Below are positions 53,950 to 63,013 of a DNA stretch of 64,000 nt, piece by piece. A program made the translations under genes and the position numbers. The notes under the pieces were generated by a model. That model had not been told where the DNA came from. It was given only the letters and a program-made list of their open reading frames with translations, and made no database searches. The stretch is from RUG12783 sp946409545 (GTDB taxonomy: Bacteria; Bacillota_I; Bacilli_A; RF39; UBA660). The stretch is from the NCBI GenBank assembly GCA_946409545.1, contig CAMJWT010000002.1:62001-126000 (forward strand), in the 5' to 3' direction. Position 1 is the first letter of the stretch. Every line of letters begins with the position of its first letter.

Positions 53950-54133
53950 GTCTAGAAGATATGAAAGTCTCTATGTTATAAAACCGACTGAATTTTATAA
54001 GGGAGTCAGGAACGATTAATCTGTGTTGAATACTTAGTGTGAGTTCCTAAGGATCCTAAGGATTAAGTATGGACACCCACCTGCGTAGCGCGGGTTTTAG
54101 TAAACTGGCTTTCGATTTTCTGGATTTTTTTTT
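53950..54133 (+). ncRNA. ssrS: probable 6S RNA
   Basis: A 184-nt non-coding stretch with higher GC than its surroundings. Its ends pair: TCTAGAAGATATGAAAGTC (53951-53969) with GGCTTTCGATTTTCTGGA (54107-54124), about 18 bp with one bulged A and some G-U pairs, followed by nine T. Inside, CCGACTGAATTTTATAAGGG and the GGACACCCACCTGC segment look like the flanks of the central bubble of Firmicute 6S RNAs, and overall size fits. 6S RNA mimics an open promoter and binds housekeeping RNA polymerase in stationary phase. The identity is from pattern memory; a structured ncRNA is near certain. Confidence 0.68.
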
Positions 54134-54151
54134 ATAACTTGGAGGTAGTGT

Positions 54152-55357
54152 ATGAAAAAGAGAGTAATTATCTTTATCTTAATTATTATCGTTTTAATAC
54201 CTATCTTTTTCTTTGGCTATAAAATGTATCAAAATTATCAAGAAGAAATGAAAATTAAGAATGCCAAAATTGTCGTTGATTTAAAAGGCAATTTAAAAAT
54301 ACGTTATGATGAAAAAGTTAAAATAAGTGATTTAATTGAAAATATAAATGGAAAAATAATCGATGATAAAGTTTTAGATACTAAAGATCTTGGTAAAAAA
54401 ACGATTGAATTTAAGTATATTAATGAAGAAGAGATAACAATTCCTTATACAATCGAATATGAAGTTATTGATAATGTTCCACCGATTATCTGGCTTTCTG
54501 ATACTTATTCTATTAAAGTAGGCACTAAAGGTGATTTAGAAACAATGATTATGTCAGGAGATTATTATGATGATAATCCTAAAAGAGAAGTTATTGGTGA
54601 ATATGATTTAAATAAAATTGGTAATTATAAATTAACATATCGTATTGTTGATAAAAGTGGCAATGAAACGAAAAAAGATTTTACTTTAAAAGTACATAAT
54701 AATCCTAGTAACTACAAAGTAAATAAAAAGAATTTTTTTGATTTAAAGAAAAAATATAAAAATGATAAAACATTAATAGGACTTGATGTATCTAAGTGGC
54801 AAGGTAATATTGATTATTCTATGGTTGCCAATAGTGGTATTGATTTTGTTATGATTAAATTAGGAGGAACAAGTGGTATTGGTGGAGAATACTATGTTGA
54901 TCCAAAGTTTAAAGATAATATTGAAGGATTTCAAGAACAAGGAATAGAAGTAGGAGTATATTTCTATTCATATGCAAAAAGTATAGAAGAAGCGAAAAGA
55001 GAAGCTGGTTTTGTTCTTTCACAAATTAAAGATTATAATATAACGTTTCCAATTGCCTTTGATTGGGAAAACTGGAGTAGTTTTAATAAATTTAATATAA
55101 GTTTTAAAACTTTATCAGAAACCGCAAATGCTTTTATTGAAACAGTAGAAGAATCTGGATACATTGGTCTTCTTTATAGTAGTAAAAATTATTTAGAGAA
55201 AATATGGGATACCATGGATAATCCTATTTGGCTTGCCCATTACACTGATAAAACAGACTATAAAGGAGATTATCTAATGTGGCAATTAACTAGCGGAGGA
55301 GTAATCCCAGGCATTACCGAAAATACAGTTGATGTTGATATTATGTATTTAAAATAG
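54152..55357 (+). CDS. membrane-anchored GH25 lysozyme with Ig-like domain
   Basis: 401 residues with GGAGG upstream. Signal anchor helix (about 4-25). About 40-185 holds two Ig-like beta units of the DUF5011 type (VDNVPPIIWLSDTYSIKVG, GNYKLTYRIVDKSGN). The GH25 (Cpl-1/cellosyl) catalytic domain is at about 205-401, with GLDVSKWQGNIDY and AFDWEN, which carry the catalytic Asp and Glu. It hydrolyses the beta-1,4 bond between MurNAc and GlcNAc at the cell surface. It follows the 6S RNA terminator with no separate promoter that I can see. Confidence 0.9.
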   Translation: MKKRVIIFILIIIVLIPIFFFGYKMYQNYQEEMKIKNAKIVVDLKGNLKIRYDEKVKISDLIENINGKIIDDKVLDTKDLGKKTIEFKYINEEEITIPYTIEYEVIDNVPPIIWLSDTYSIKVGTKGDLETMIMSGDYYDDNPKREVIGEYDLNKIGNYKLTYRIVDKSGNETKKDFTLKVHNNPSNYKVNKKNFFDLKKKYKNDKTLIGLDVSKWQGNIDYSMVANSGIDFVMIKLGGTSGIGGEYYVDPKFKDNIEGFQEQGIEVGVYFYSYAKSIEEAKREAGFVLSQIKDYNITFPIAFDWENWSSFNKFNISFKTLSETANAFIETVEESGYIGLLYSSKNYLEKIWDTMDNPIWLAHYTDKTDYKGDYLMWQLTSGGVIPGITENTVDVDIMYLK

Positions 55358-55388
55358 TATGATATAATTATATTAAGGAGAGTTATAT

Positions 55389-55775
55389 ATGTCTTTATTT
55401 CGTCATTTTAATACTAGAAATGCTTATACAATAGAAGAATTATTTAACGTATTAAGAAATTATCAATTTTCTGCAGGTGTACCTAGTCTTGAAAAAGAGG
55501 GTGTAAATAATATTATTACTTTTCCCGCTCTTGGCGAGTTTAATCAAGTTCGTATTATGCCTCATGGAGGTAGAGTTGGTAATGATCGATTTACAAAATG
55601 GACGATTATAAAAGTAGACCATAAAGCAGGCCTTGGTAATTTTGTGAAAAATCGATTTTTAGAAGATATTACTGATGGTTGGACAGGATTCTTGAGTACT
55701 TTTGGTTCAAATGCTAGTGAAGGTTATAAACAGGTAGATGCAGTCCTTGCAGAAATACAATCTTTGAATTTATAA
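55389..55775 (+). CDS. small protein of unknown function
   Basis: 128 residues, no signal or membrane helix; AAGGAG upstream. The pattern is a helix-rich start (YTIEELFNVLRNYQFSAG), a beta middle (ITFPALGEFNQVRIMPHGG, RFTKWTIIKVD) and a helical end. I do not recognise it. A TATAAT about 20 bases before the start may be its own promoter; there is a terminator after it. Confidence 0.6.
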   Translation: MSLFRHFNTRNAYTIEELFNVLRNYQFSAGVPSLEKEGVNNIITFPALGEFNQVRIMPHGGRVGNDRFTKWTIIKVDHKAGLGNFVKNRFLEDITDGWTGFLSTFGSNASEGYKQVDAVLAEIQSLNL

Positions 55776-55780
55776 ATAAT

Positions 55781-55809
55781 AAAAAATTAGTTTCATAACT
55801 AATTTTTTT
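55781..55809 (+). terminator. intrinsic terminator
   Basis: Perfect 12-bp AT stem AAAAAATTAGTT / AACTAATTTTTT (55781-55792 with 55797-55808). Confidence 0.88.
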
Positions 55810-55811
55810 AA

Positions 55812-55840
55812 TTGTTTATAATTTATAGATAAGTTATAAT
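55812..55840 (+). promoter_or_regulatory. SigA-type promoter
   Basis: TTGTTT, 17-base spacer, TATAAT, ending 22 bases before ATG 55863. Confidence 0.65.
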
Positions 55841-55862
55841 TGTTTATAGTAGGTGATGATAT

Positions 55863-56897
55863 ATGAGATTATTAACTAAATTACTTATTGTATTTAATCT
55901 TTTAATAATTTCATTTTTATTTTTCATTTATTCACCATTATTTGATAAGACACATAAGAAATTTGTTAATGAATATGCTATTGATAATAAATTAAGTTAT
56001 TTATCATATACCTTTTATAATCAAGATAGGATTGATTCTTTGACTGACGTTAAAATAGATGTTATTAAACTTGATGAAGAATCATCTAAAGATTATTTGG
56101 TTGAACCTAAAGAGAAGATATCTTATGATTCTAAATATGATGAAATTGTTTTATCAAAAGATGTTGGAAATGATGATTATAAAGTATATAAAACAAAGAT
56201 TGGTAGGAATGAAGCTATTATGGTCTTTATTTATGATCCAAGTAAAGTTCATATATTAACATCAAAGAAGTTCGCATCAAGAGACCATTATTCAGGTCTT
56301 GAAACGGTTAAACAAATGACTAAAAGATTAAATGCTAGTGTTGGTATTAATGGCGGTGGTTTTAGACAAGATGCTAGAACCCTTAGTATTGATACGCCAA
56401 TTGGCTATGTTATTAAAGATGGAAAAGTTGTATGGTCTAAAAAAGGGTCTGGTAACCTTATTTGTATGACTAATGATAATAAATTAAAATTAATAAAAAC
56501 AACGGGTAATGATGCTATTACAAATCATAATGTTCGTGATGCCTTAGAGTTTGGTCCATTCTTAATAGTTGATGGAATAGAACAAAAGTTACCTGAAACC
56601 GCAGGAGGTTATGCCCGTTCAGCAAGAAGTGTTATTGCCCAAAGAAAAGATGGTATCATAATATTTTTGGTAACAGAAGTGAAAAATGGGTATACTAATG
56701 GAACAACCTTACAAGAAATAGTTAATGAATTAAAAAAATATGATGTCTATAATGCCGCTAATTTAGATGGTGGTGCAAGTACACAATTAGTTGTTGATGG
56801 AAAAGTTGTTAATAAACCATTAAACATTTATAACCGTATTATAAATGGAGGTAATGGAAGATCTTTAGTAACAGGTTGGGGCTTAATGAATAATTAA
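55863..56897 (+). CDS. NAGPA-type phosphodiester glycosidase domain protein
   Basis: 344 residues. A signal anchor (about 4-24) is followed by about 80 variable residues and a NAGPA/DUF2233 domain (about 110-344). Landmarks are SVGINGGGFRQD, GPFLIVDGIEQ, RSARSVIAQRKDG and the family's end block NLDGGASTQLVVDG. The family removes GlcNAc from phosphodiester-linked glycans, and in bacteria it acts on teichoic acid or exopolysaccharide; the substrate here is inferred only. GGTGATG ribosome site. Confidence 0.88.
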   Translation: MRLLTKLLIVFNLLIISFLFFIYSPLFDKTHKKFVNEYAIDNKLSYLSYTFYNQDRIDSLTDVKIDVIKLDEESSKDYLVEPKEKISYDSKYDEIVLSKDVGNDDYKVYKTKIGRNEAIMVFIYDPSKVHILTSKKFASRDHYSGLETVKQMTKRLNASVGINGGGFRQDARTLSIDTPIGYVIKDGKVVWSKKGSGNLICMTNDNKLKLIKTTGNDAITNHNVRDALEFGPFLIVDGIEQKLPETAGGYARSARSVIAQRKDGIIIFLVTEVKNGYTNGTTLQEIVNELKKYDVYNAANLDGGASTQLVVDGKVVNKPLNIYNRIINGGNGRSLVTGWGLMNN

Positions 56898-56899
56898 AG

Positions 56900-56934
56900 A
56901 AAATGATTAATCATAAATTGATTAATTATTTTTT
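56900..56934 (+). terminator. intrinsic terminator
   Basis: Stem AATGATTAATCA with TGATTAATTATT (one G-U pair), TAAA-type loop, T run. Confidence 0.8.
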
Positions 56935-56982
56935 ATAATGTATAATATCTATGTATATAGTTTTTTAACTATTGGAGGATGT

Positions 56983-57483
56983 ATGAAAGAATATATAAAA
57001 GGTCATAAAAAAACGTTAATATTATTATTTATATATGCGCTACTTATTGTTTTAGCGTTTAAAGTTAAGGATATTTTAATCCCTGATGAAGGAGCCGAAG
57101 TATACGGTACAAGATTAAATGAAATCGATAAATATCCTATTGAAGAAAGTGTTTACAAAAAGATTGAAGATACTTTAAAAAAGAATGAAAATGTAGAAAA
57201 AGTATCATACCGTGTTCAAGGTAAAATTATTAATTATTATGTAACAGTTGGCGAAAAAGTATCTATTGCTGATGCTAAGAAAATAGGGGAGTCAATACCT
57301 CCACTATTTGAAGAAAAAGCATTAAGTTATTATTCAATTCAAATATGGATGATTAAAGAGAATAAAGAGATGAATAATTTCCCAATTGTTGGTATGAAAA
57401 ATCCGGCTTCATCTAAAGTTGTATGGACTCTTGATAGAGAGATAACAGTTCCTGAAACAGAAGGTGAATCAGATGAAGAATAA
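56983..57483 (+). CDS. single-pass membrane protein of unknown function
   Basis: 166 residues from ATG 56983 (GGAGG 5 bases upstream; an earlier ATG at 56938 is before this site). Membrane helix at about 10-30, then a soluble domain (about 40-150) with KIEDTLKKNENVEKVSYRVQGKIINYYVTVG, reminiscent of small secreted Firmicute proteins often found near envelope sensors. Its end overlaps the following receptor gene by 11 bases. Confidence 0.6.
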   Translation: MKEYIKGHKKTLILLFIYALLIVLAFKVKDILIPDEGAEVYGTRLNEIDKYPIEESVYKKIEDTLKKNENVEKVSYRVQGKIINYYVTVGEKVSIADAKKIGESIPPLFEEKALSYYSIQIWMIKENKEMNNFPIVGMKNPASSKVVWTLDREITVPETEGESDEE

Positions 57484-59497
57484 GAAGAAATTATTATTCC
57501 TTCTTCCAGTATTAGCAATAATTATTTTTGTTGTTTTATACATTGTTTTTAAATATAGTGAACCAAATGTATTAGATTCAAAAGATAAAGAATGGATATC
57601 ACAAAATGGTGGTAAGATTGTTGATATTGCTGTTGTAAATAATATTCCTTTATACGGTAGCGATGGTAAAGGATTAGTCTTTGATTATTTAGATTATGTT
57701 ACCCAAGAATCAACAATTGAGTTTAATAAAATACCTTATTTAATTGGTGGTGAACCAGGTAATGCTGAATATCAAATTGAAATAATTGATGGTGATGTTA
57801 ATTTAACTAAAAATCAATTATTAATATATGAAGATAATTATGTAGCAATCGGTAAGAAGAATGAAATATTAGATTTATTTAGTGATTTAAAAGGACAAAC
57901 AATTGGTGTATTAACTACAGATTCATCAATGATTAATTATTATTTAAAAGGATTAAGTACAGTAGTAATAAAGAATTACGATACAATTGAAAATTTATTT
58001 ACAGCACTTGATGAAAGTGAAATTAATTTAGTAGTTGTTCCTAATGTAATGAATTTAGATAAAACGATTAATAATAAATATTATGTTAATTATTTCTTTA
58101 ATGAAATATCTAAAAAGGTTGTTTTAACATTAAGTGATAAAAATAATGAAATGAATACAATCTTCAAAAAAACATATAATAGATGGTTAGAAGAAGAATA
58201 TACTGATGACTATAATGAATTATTATTAAATTATTATTTAAAAGAAAATAGTATTAATGATAAAACAAGAGCAGACTTATTAAGTAAGACATATGTTTAT
58301 GGTTATGTAGATACCCCACCATATGAATTTTCAAAATCTAGTAAGATGTATGGTATTGCAATTGAATACATGAATCGTATTGTAAGACTTACAGATATTG
58401 ATATTACATATCGTGAATATAAAGATTATAAAGAGTTGAAACAAGCTATTGAAAAAGGTGATGTTGATATTTATTTTGATTATGTAAATATCAAAGATTC
58501 TGGTTATTTACAAACTAAATCAGTATTTGCTGAAGAATATGTTGTTTTAGGAAATAATGAAGTTGCCATTAATTCATTAGAAAGTCTAAAAAATAAAAAT
58601 GTTAATATGTTCTCTGGTAATTATTTACTATCATTTGTTAAAGATAATTCGATGGCCAATATTCATGAATATACTAAAGTATCAGATTTATTAAAAGATG
58701 ATAATTTAATAATTGTTGATAAAGAAATATATAATTATTATAAAAATAGTACATTTAAAGATTTAACTGTTTTATATGATGACTATATGACTAATGAATA
58801 TAGTTTCATGATAAAAAGTACGAATGATTCATTCTATAAATTATTTGATTTTATTATTAATACAAATTCTTATTTTAATTATCGAAGAGAAGCTTATAAA
58901 TCATTTGATGATAGTATTTTCAGTAATGTTTCATTCGAAGAATTATATCTAATAATATTAGGAATTATCTTAGTTCCAATTATTATTGTTGTAGGTATTC
59001 TATTATTAATTAAGAATAAACATCGTATTAATATCTTAAAACGTGATGATCGTAAGAAATTCACTGATATGTTAACTTCATTGAAGAATCGTAATTATTT
59101 GAATTTAAATATTCCTAAATGGAATGAAAATAAAACATATCCACAAGCAATTGTTATTATTGACCTTAATAATACTAAGTATGTTAATGATAATTATGGA
59201 CGTGAAAAAGGTGATAACTTAATAGTTAAAGCAGCGTCTATTCTTGTTAATGCCCAACTTGAAAATTCTGAAATAATAAGAAGTGATGGTAATGAATTCT
59301 TAATATATATGATTGGTTATAATGAAAATCAAGTTGAAGTATATACAAAGAAATTATCTAAATCACTTAAAGATTTACCATATGGCTTTGGAGCTGCTAT
59401 TGGTTATAGTATGATAACAGATAATATCAAGACAATTGATGATGCCATCAATGAAGCAACTCTTGATATGGAAAGTGATAAAGAAAGCAATAAATAG
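57473..59497 (+). CDS. sensor with two substrate-binding-like domains, membrane helix and degenerate GGDEF
   Basis: 674 residues from ATG 57473 (AAGGTGA upstream). Membrane helix at about 7-27. Two periplasmic-binding-protein-like domains follow (about 45-255; about 265-475, the second with YVYGYVDTPPYEF). A second membrane helix is at about 495-517, and the C-terminus is a GGDEF-fold domain (about 530-670) with LTSLKNRNYLNL and VIIDLNNTKYVND. The GGDEF loop reads SDGNEF, so two of the signature residues are changed. Diguanylate cyclase activity is doubtful; it may bind nucleotide or act as a phosphodiesterase-like regulator as in other degenerate GGDEF proteins. It senses an external ligand; the ligand is unknown. 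Confidence 0.82.
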   Translation: MKNKKKLLFLLPVLAIIIFVVLYIVFKYSEPNVLDSKDKEWISQNGGKIVDIAVVNNIPLYGSDGKGLVFDYLDYVTQESTIEFNKIPYLIGGEPGNAEYQIEIIDGDVNLTKNQLLIYEDNYVAIGKKNEILDLFSDLKGQTIGVLTTDSSMINYYLKGLSTVVIKNYDTIENLFTALDESEINLVVVPNVMNLDKTINNKYYVNYFFNEISKKVVLTLSDKNNEMNTIFKKTYNRWLEEEYTDDYNELLLNYYLKENSINDKTRADLLSKTYVYGYVDTPPYEFSKSSKMYGIAIEYMNRIVRLTDIDITYREYKDYKELKQAIEKGDVDIYFDYVNIKDSGYLQTKSVFAEEYVVLGNNEVAINSLESLKNKNVNMFSGNYLLSFVKDNSMANIHEYTKVSDLLKDDNLIIVDKEIYNYYKNSTFKDLTVLYDDYMTNEYSFMIKSTNDSFYKLFDFIINTNSYFNYRREAYKSFDDSIFSNVSFEELYLIILGIILVPIIIVVGILLLIKNKHRINILKRDDRKKFTDMLTSLKNRNYLNLNIPKWNENKTYPQAIVIIDLNNTKYVNDNYGREKGDNLIVKAASILVNAQLENSEIIRSDGNEFLIYMIGYNENQVEVYTKKLSKSLKDLPYGFGAAIGYSMITDNIKTIDDAINEATLDMESDKESNK

Positions 59498-59505
59498 AGG
59501 ATTTT

Positions 59506-60333
59506 ATGAAAAGACTAAAAAAATGGTTTAAAAGTATTTATAAAATTCTAAGACTAGAAGAAATGCAAATCCTTCCAGGACAACTTGCTTTCTTTTTGGT
59601 TGTTTCCGTATTTGCAATGTTACCATTAATTGCCTTAATAGGATCAAGTTTTATTACTAAAGAATTTGCTAATAGTTTAAAGAATTTACCATCTGGAGTT
59701 TCAGCAATCTTTAAATCACTTTTAGATACTGATTCAACAGGTTATAACATTTTCTTGTTTGTTGCAATAAGTTTATTCTTTTCATCAAGTGGATGTAAGG
59801 CTATTATTGTAACAAGTGATGTTATATATAAAATTACTGAACGTAATGCTGTAAAGCAAGCAATAAAATCATTTATTATGACAATTATCTTAATGATTGT
59901 TATTGTTTTAACTGCAGTAATCCCAGCATTTGGTGATTTAGTTTTAAATTCAATTAAAGCTAAATATCCTGGAGATGTAATTAATTTAATAATTCAAATA
60001 TTTATTATATTAAAATACCCATTATCATTCTTATTGATTTTTAATGGAGTTAAAATTATTTATACAATGGCTCCTGACGCCACGATTAGAAGTAGATTTA
60101 CTAATAAAGGTGCATTATTTACAACCGTTAGTTGGATTATAATTACAAGAGTTTATGCAATTTATTTAAATAATATAAATACGTATAATATCTTTTATGG
60201 AAGTTTAGCAAACGTTGTAATTGTCCTTTTTTGGTTCTATTTATTGTCGTATGTCTTTACGATGGGTATGGCTTTAAATGCTAATACATATTTTGATTAT
60301 TTAAATGAATTAAAGAAAGAAGGAAAAGAGTAG
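59506..60333 (+). CDS. YihY/BrkB-family membrane protein
   Basis: 275 residues with about six membrane helices. LPGQLAFFLVVSVFAMLPLIALIGS is the characteristic first helix, with SLFFSSSGCKAI and LNNINTYNIFYGSLANVVIVLFWFYL later. The family is widespread and of unsettled function; the old ribonuclease BN assignment is wrong. It begins 8 bases after the receptor gene and completes that operon. Confidence 0.87.
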   Translation: MKRLKKWFKSIYKILRLEEMQILPGQLAFFLVVSVFAMLPLIALIGSSFITKEFANSLKNLPSGVSAIFKSLLDTDSTGYNIFLFVAISLFFSSSGCKAIIVTSDVIYKITERNAVKQAIKSFIMTIILMIVIVLTAVIPAFGDLVLNSIKAKYPGDVINLIIQIFIILKYPLSFLLIFNGVKIIYTMAPDATIRSRFTNKGALFTTVSWIIITRVYAIYLNNINTYNIFYGSLANVVIVLFWFYLLSYVFTMGMALNANTYFDYLNELKKEGKE

Positions 60334-60348
60334 AAATACTCTTTTTTA
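60324..60348 (+). terminator. intrinsic terminator
   Basis: AAAAGAGTA / TACTCTTTT stem with a GAAA tetraloop and T run; overlaps the stop of the YihY-like gene. Confidence 0.88.
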
Positions 60349-60357
60349 TGTTATAAT
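60349..60357 (+). promoter_or_regulatory. extended -10 promoter fused to terminator
   Basis: TGTTATAAT begins one base after the terminator T run and ends 19 bases before ATG 60377. Confidence 0.6.
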
Positions 60358-60376
60358 TTTAATATAGGAGAGTATG

Positions 60377-62830
60377 ATGAAAAAAATAATTATTGTTTTA
60401 ATTTATTTTCTAATTATATTTTCCGTTAGAGCTAAAGAAATAGAAGCTGGTACTAAAACATCTTACTATTTTTCTACAACGCAAAAAGTTATGAAAGAAG
60501 TTATGAAAGACTATTATTTGCGTGGTGAAAACATACAATATAGCGCTAGTAGAATAATGACACCAGGAATGCCTCCTGAGGATGCTACAAGTCAAGATAG
60601 ACAATATCATAACTGTGTTAACTATTATTACAATGTTTTATATGAAGCGTTTCACATGAATAAAGAGAGTAAACACCCAATAACCTCATTGATGAATGGC
60701 CTTACTCAAGCAAGAGATTATTATAATAAATATATAAAAGGTAAAGAAAATGATAGTAAATACGCTAGTTATCGAGATGGACATTTCTTACTATTTTATC
60801 AAAGTAAAAAAACAGCTAAACTAACTGCAGGAAAATATATATATAAAAACAATTATAATTTTTCTAGTTTCGTTAAGCTCTTACAACCAGGTGATATTAT
60901 TGAATGGAAATCAGAATCGAATGCTGGACATTATGCAGTTGTATATAGTCTAGTAAAAGATAGTAGTGGGAAAGTAATTGATGCAGCATTATTAAATTCA
61001 ACAGGTTATGCGGTAATACCATCAAGATTATATGGAGTAAGAAATCTTAGATATATTTATAAAAAGCCAATAAAAAATGATGTTATTAATATTGATATTG
61101 AAGGAACAATTCAATTAGCGTATTTAAGTGAATCTACAAGAATGGTTGCAAATGGAAAAATTACATGTGCTAAAGATGAAGAATGTATGATAATTAGACC
61201 ATATTATAACGATAATGGTAAAACAGTATTTAATTATGATATTACATCAGAAGCATATGCAAGAAGTTTTTTAAGAACAAAATATCCGGGAATGATAATC
61301 GAAAAGACAGTAGATAAAATGGATAATAATGGTGTTTATCCAAATGATACTCTTACTTATTCCATTAAAATAACGAATAGAAGTAATGCAACTAATAAAG
61401 GTAAAGATAGTATTAAATATGAAAAATTTACAATCAAGGAAGAAATTAATCCAGACTTGGTTGGTAATTTTAAAAGTAGTGATTGTACCATTAAAGGAAA
61501 AGAAATAACATGTATTGTTAATGGTTTAGAAGTAGGTCAATCAAAAACAATTAAGTATTCTGTAAAAGTAAAGAATAAGGTTGGTAAAGAAATAAAAGCA
61601 ACAGGAAAATTTTATGGTAGTTTTGAAAATGTAAAAAATTCTTATATTCCAACAGGTACTGTTAGTAATATGATATTACCTTCGAAGAAAAAGAATTATA
61701 GTTATAAAAACTGTTATGATGAAGGCATTAAAAAGAATTTAACAGGATTAGTTTTAGTAGATCATGTTTATAAATGTGCAACAGGAAAAAATTATCATTT
61801 TGCATCATTTGATTTCTTAGATTTGTTTGTTAGATATGAAAATGTTGATAGTAAAACAGGTAAGAAAACGATGATTGTTGATTTTAATTCCAAAATGAAT
61901 AATAATACAAAAGTTTATAAAAAGATGATTTTAAATAATTATTGGAGTGCAATAATGTTTATGTATAATTATTTAAAAAATGATCGAGTAGTAATTCCTA
62001 AAACATGGACAGCCTCTGATATAAGAAAAAGATTTATTAATAGCAAAGATTTAGTTGATGGAGACATATTAATATATTATGTTAATTATAAAGAAACTTT
62101 AGATGGTAATACATTTGTTACTGAAGATTCTAATATTCATACTAAGGAAAATGGTTATTATGCGTATATCTATTTAAATGGTAAATTTGTTGGTGTTAAT
62201 TATCCTAATAAAGAAAATGAAAGAAATGAATTTACTTACCAGTATTATAAAAATGTATATGGTACAAATGGATATATTAAACATTTATATAACAAATATA
62301 ATGAAATCCCTGATAAAGAAAAAGATCGAATTCTTACTATTGCAAATTATGAAACATTATTTGATAAAGATTATTTTGTAATTCTTCGTCCATCAATATT
62401 AATTGGTCAAATATTAAAAATTGAAATGAATAAGTTACCATCAAAATTAGAATATGAACAAGACAAAGAAGAATTAAATTTAGACGGTGGTAAAATTAAA
62501 GTTTATTTTGAAGATAATACATCAAGTATAATAGATTTAAAAAATAAAGATGTTAAAGTAACAGGTTTTGATAATCATTCACTTGGTGAAAAAGTAATAA
62601 AAGTAACTTATCAAGGAAAAGCAACATCTTTTAAAATAAAGATTGTGGAACCGGTAAAAGAAGAAGAACCAGATGAACCACAAGATGAACCTCCGATTGA
62701 AGAAGAGCCAAAAGAAATCGAAAATGATAAGTTAAATCCATATATAATTGTAGCTATAGTTTGTGTAACAATATTACTGCTATTATCTATAATCTTCTTT
62801 AATAAAAAATGGACTAAAAATAATATATAA
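60377..62830 (+). CDS. large secreted, membrane-anchored protein with NlpC/P60-like Cys-His domain
   Basis: 817 residues; of two adjacent ATGs, 60377 has the better spacing to AGGAG. Signal peptide (1-19, ends near SVRA). Residues about 65-230 look like a CHAP/NlpC-P60-type hydrolase: YHNCVNYYYNVLYEAF supplies Cys, QPGDIIEW precedes, and NAGHYAVVYSL supplies His. About 300-430 is a DUF11-like beta domain (VDKMDNNGVYPNDTLTYSIKITN). About 440-690 partly repeats the hydrolase pattern (VDGDILIYY, ENGYYAYIYLNG) without the same Cys/His. About 695-760 is an Ig-like domain (KLPSKLEYEQDKEELNLDGG). An acidic Pro stalk leads to a C-terminal membrane helix. It probably acts on cell wall; activity is inferred. 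Confidence 0.68.
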   Translation: MKKIIIVLIYFLIIFSVRAKEIEAGTKTSYYFSTTQKVMKEVMKDYYLRGENIQYSASRIMTPGMPPEDATSQDRQYHNCVNYYYNVLYEAFHMNKESKHPITSLMNGLTQARDYYNKYIKGKENDSKYASYRDGHFLLFYQSKKTAKLTAGKYIYKNNYNFSSFVKLLQPGDIIEWKSESNAGHYAVVYSLVKDSSGKVIDAALLNSTGYAVIPSRLYGVRNLRYIYKKPIKNDVINIDIEGTIQLAYLSESTRMVANGKITCAKDEECMIIRPYYNDNGKTVFNYDITSEAYARSFLRTKYPGMIIEKTVDKMDNNGVYPNDTLTYSIKITNRSNATNKGKDSIKYEKFTIKEEINPDLVGNFKSSDCTIKGKEITCIVNGLEVGQSKTIKYSVKVKNKVGKEIKATGKFYGSFENVKNSYIPTGTVSNMILPSKKKNYSYKNCYDEGIKKNLTGLVLVDHVYKCATGKNYHFASFDFLDLFVRYENVDSKTGKKTMIVDFNSKMNNNTKVYKKMILNNYWSAIMFMYNYLKNDRVVIPKTWTASDIRKRFINSKDLVDGDILIYYVNYKETLDGNTFVTEDSNIHTKENGYYAYIYLNGKFVGVNYPNKENERNEFTYQYYKNVYGTNGYIKHLYNKYNEIPDKEKDRILTIANYETLFDKDYFVILRPSILIGQILKIEMNKLPSKLEYEQDKEELNLDGGKIKVYFEDNTSSIIDLKNKDVKVTGFDNHSLGEKVIKVTYQGKATSFKIKIVEPVKEEEPDEPQDEPPIEEEPKEIENDKLNPYIIVAIVCVTILLLLSIIFFNKKWTKNNI

Positions 62831-62849
62831 AACAAAATATTAAAAATAT

Positions 62850-62897
62850 ATAGATTATAAATTTAATAATTCATTAAGTTTATAATCTATTTTTTTA
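62850..62897 (+). terminator. intrinsic terminator, long hairpin
   Basis: 12-bp stem ATAGATTATAAA / TTTATAATCTAT (62850-62861 with 62879-62890), continued inwards by TTTAAT / ATTAAG, then TTTTTTT. Confidence 0.85.
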
Positions 62898-62911
62898 TAT
62901 TAAATAATTAT

Positions 62912-62979
62912 TTATCCACAAAATTGTTAATAAAATATTTTAAATATTTGTTTTATTTTTATTCACAAAATTGTTAATA
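62912..62979 (+). repeat. pair of DnaA-box-like direct repeats
   Basis: TTATCCACA followed by AAATTGTTAATA at 62912-62932, and TTATTCACA followed by the same 12 bases at 62959-62979. 20 of 21 positions match, 47 bases apart, in the same orientation. Both fit the DnaA box TTATNCACA. They lie in the otherwise empty leader of comEA. Confidence 0.65.
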
Positions 62980-63013
62980 TTATCTTTCATATATTAATGG
63001 TGAAAGGAGTAGT

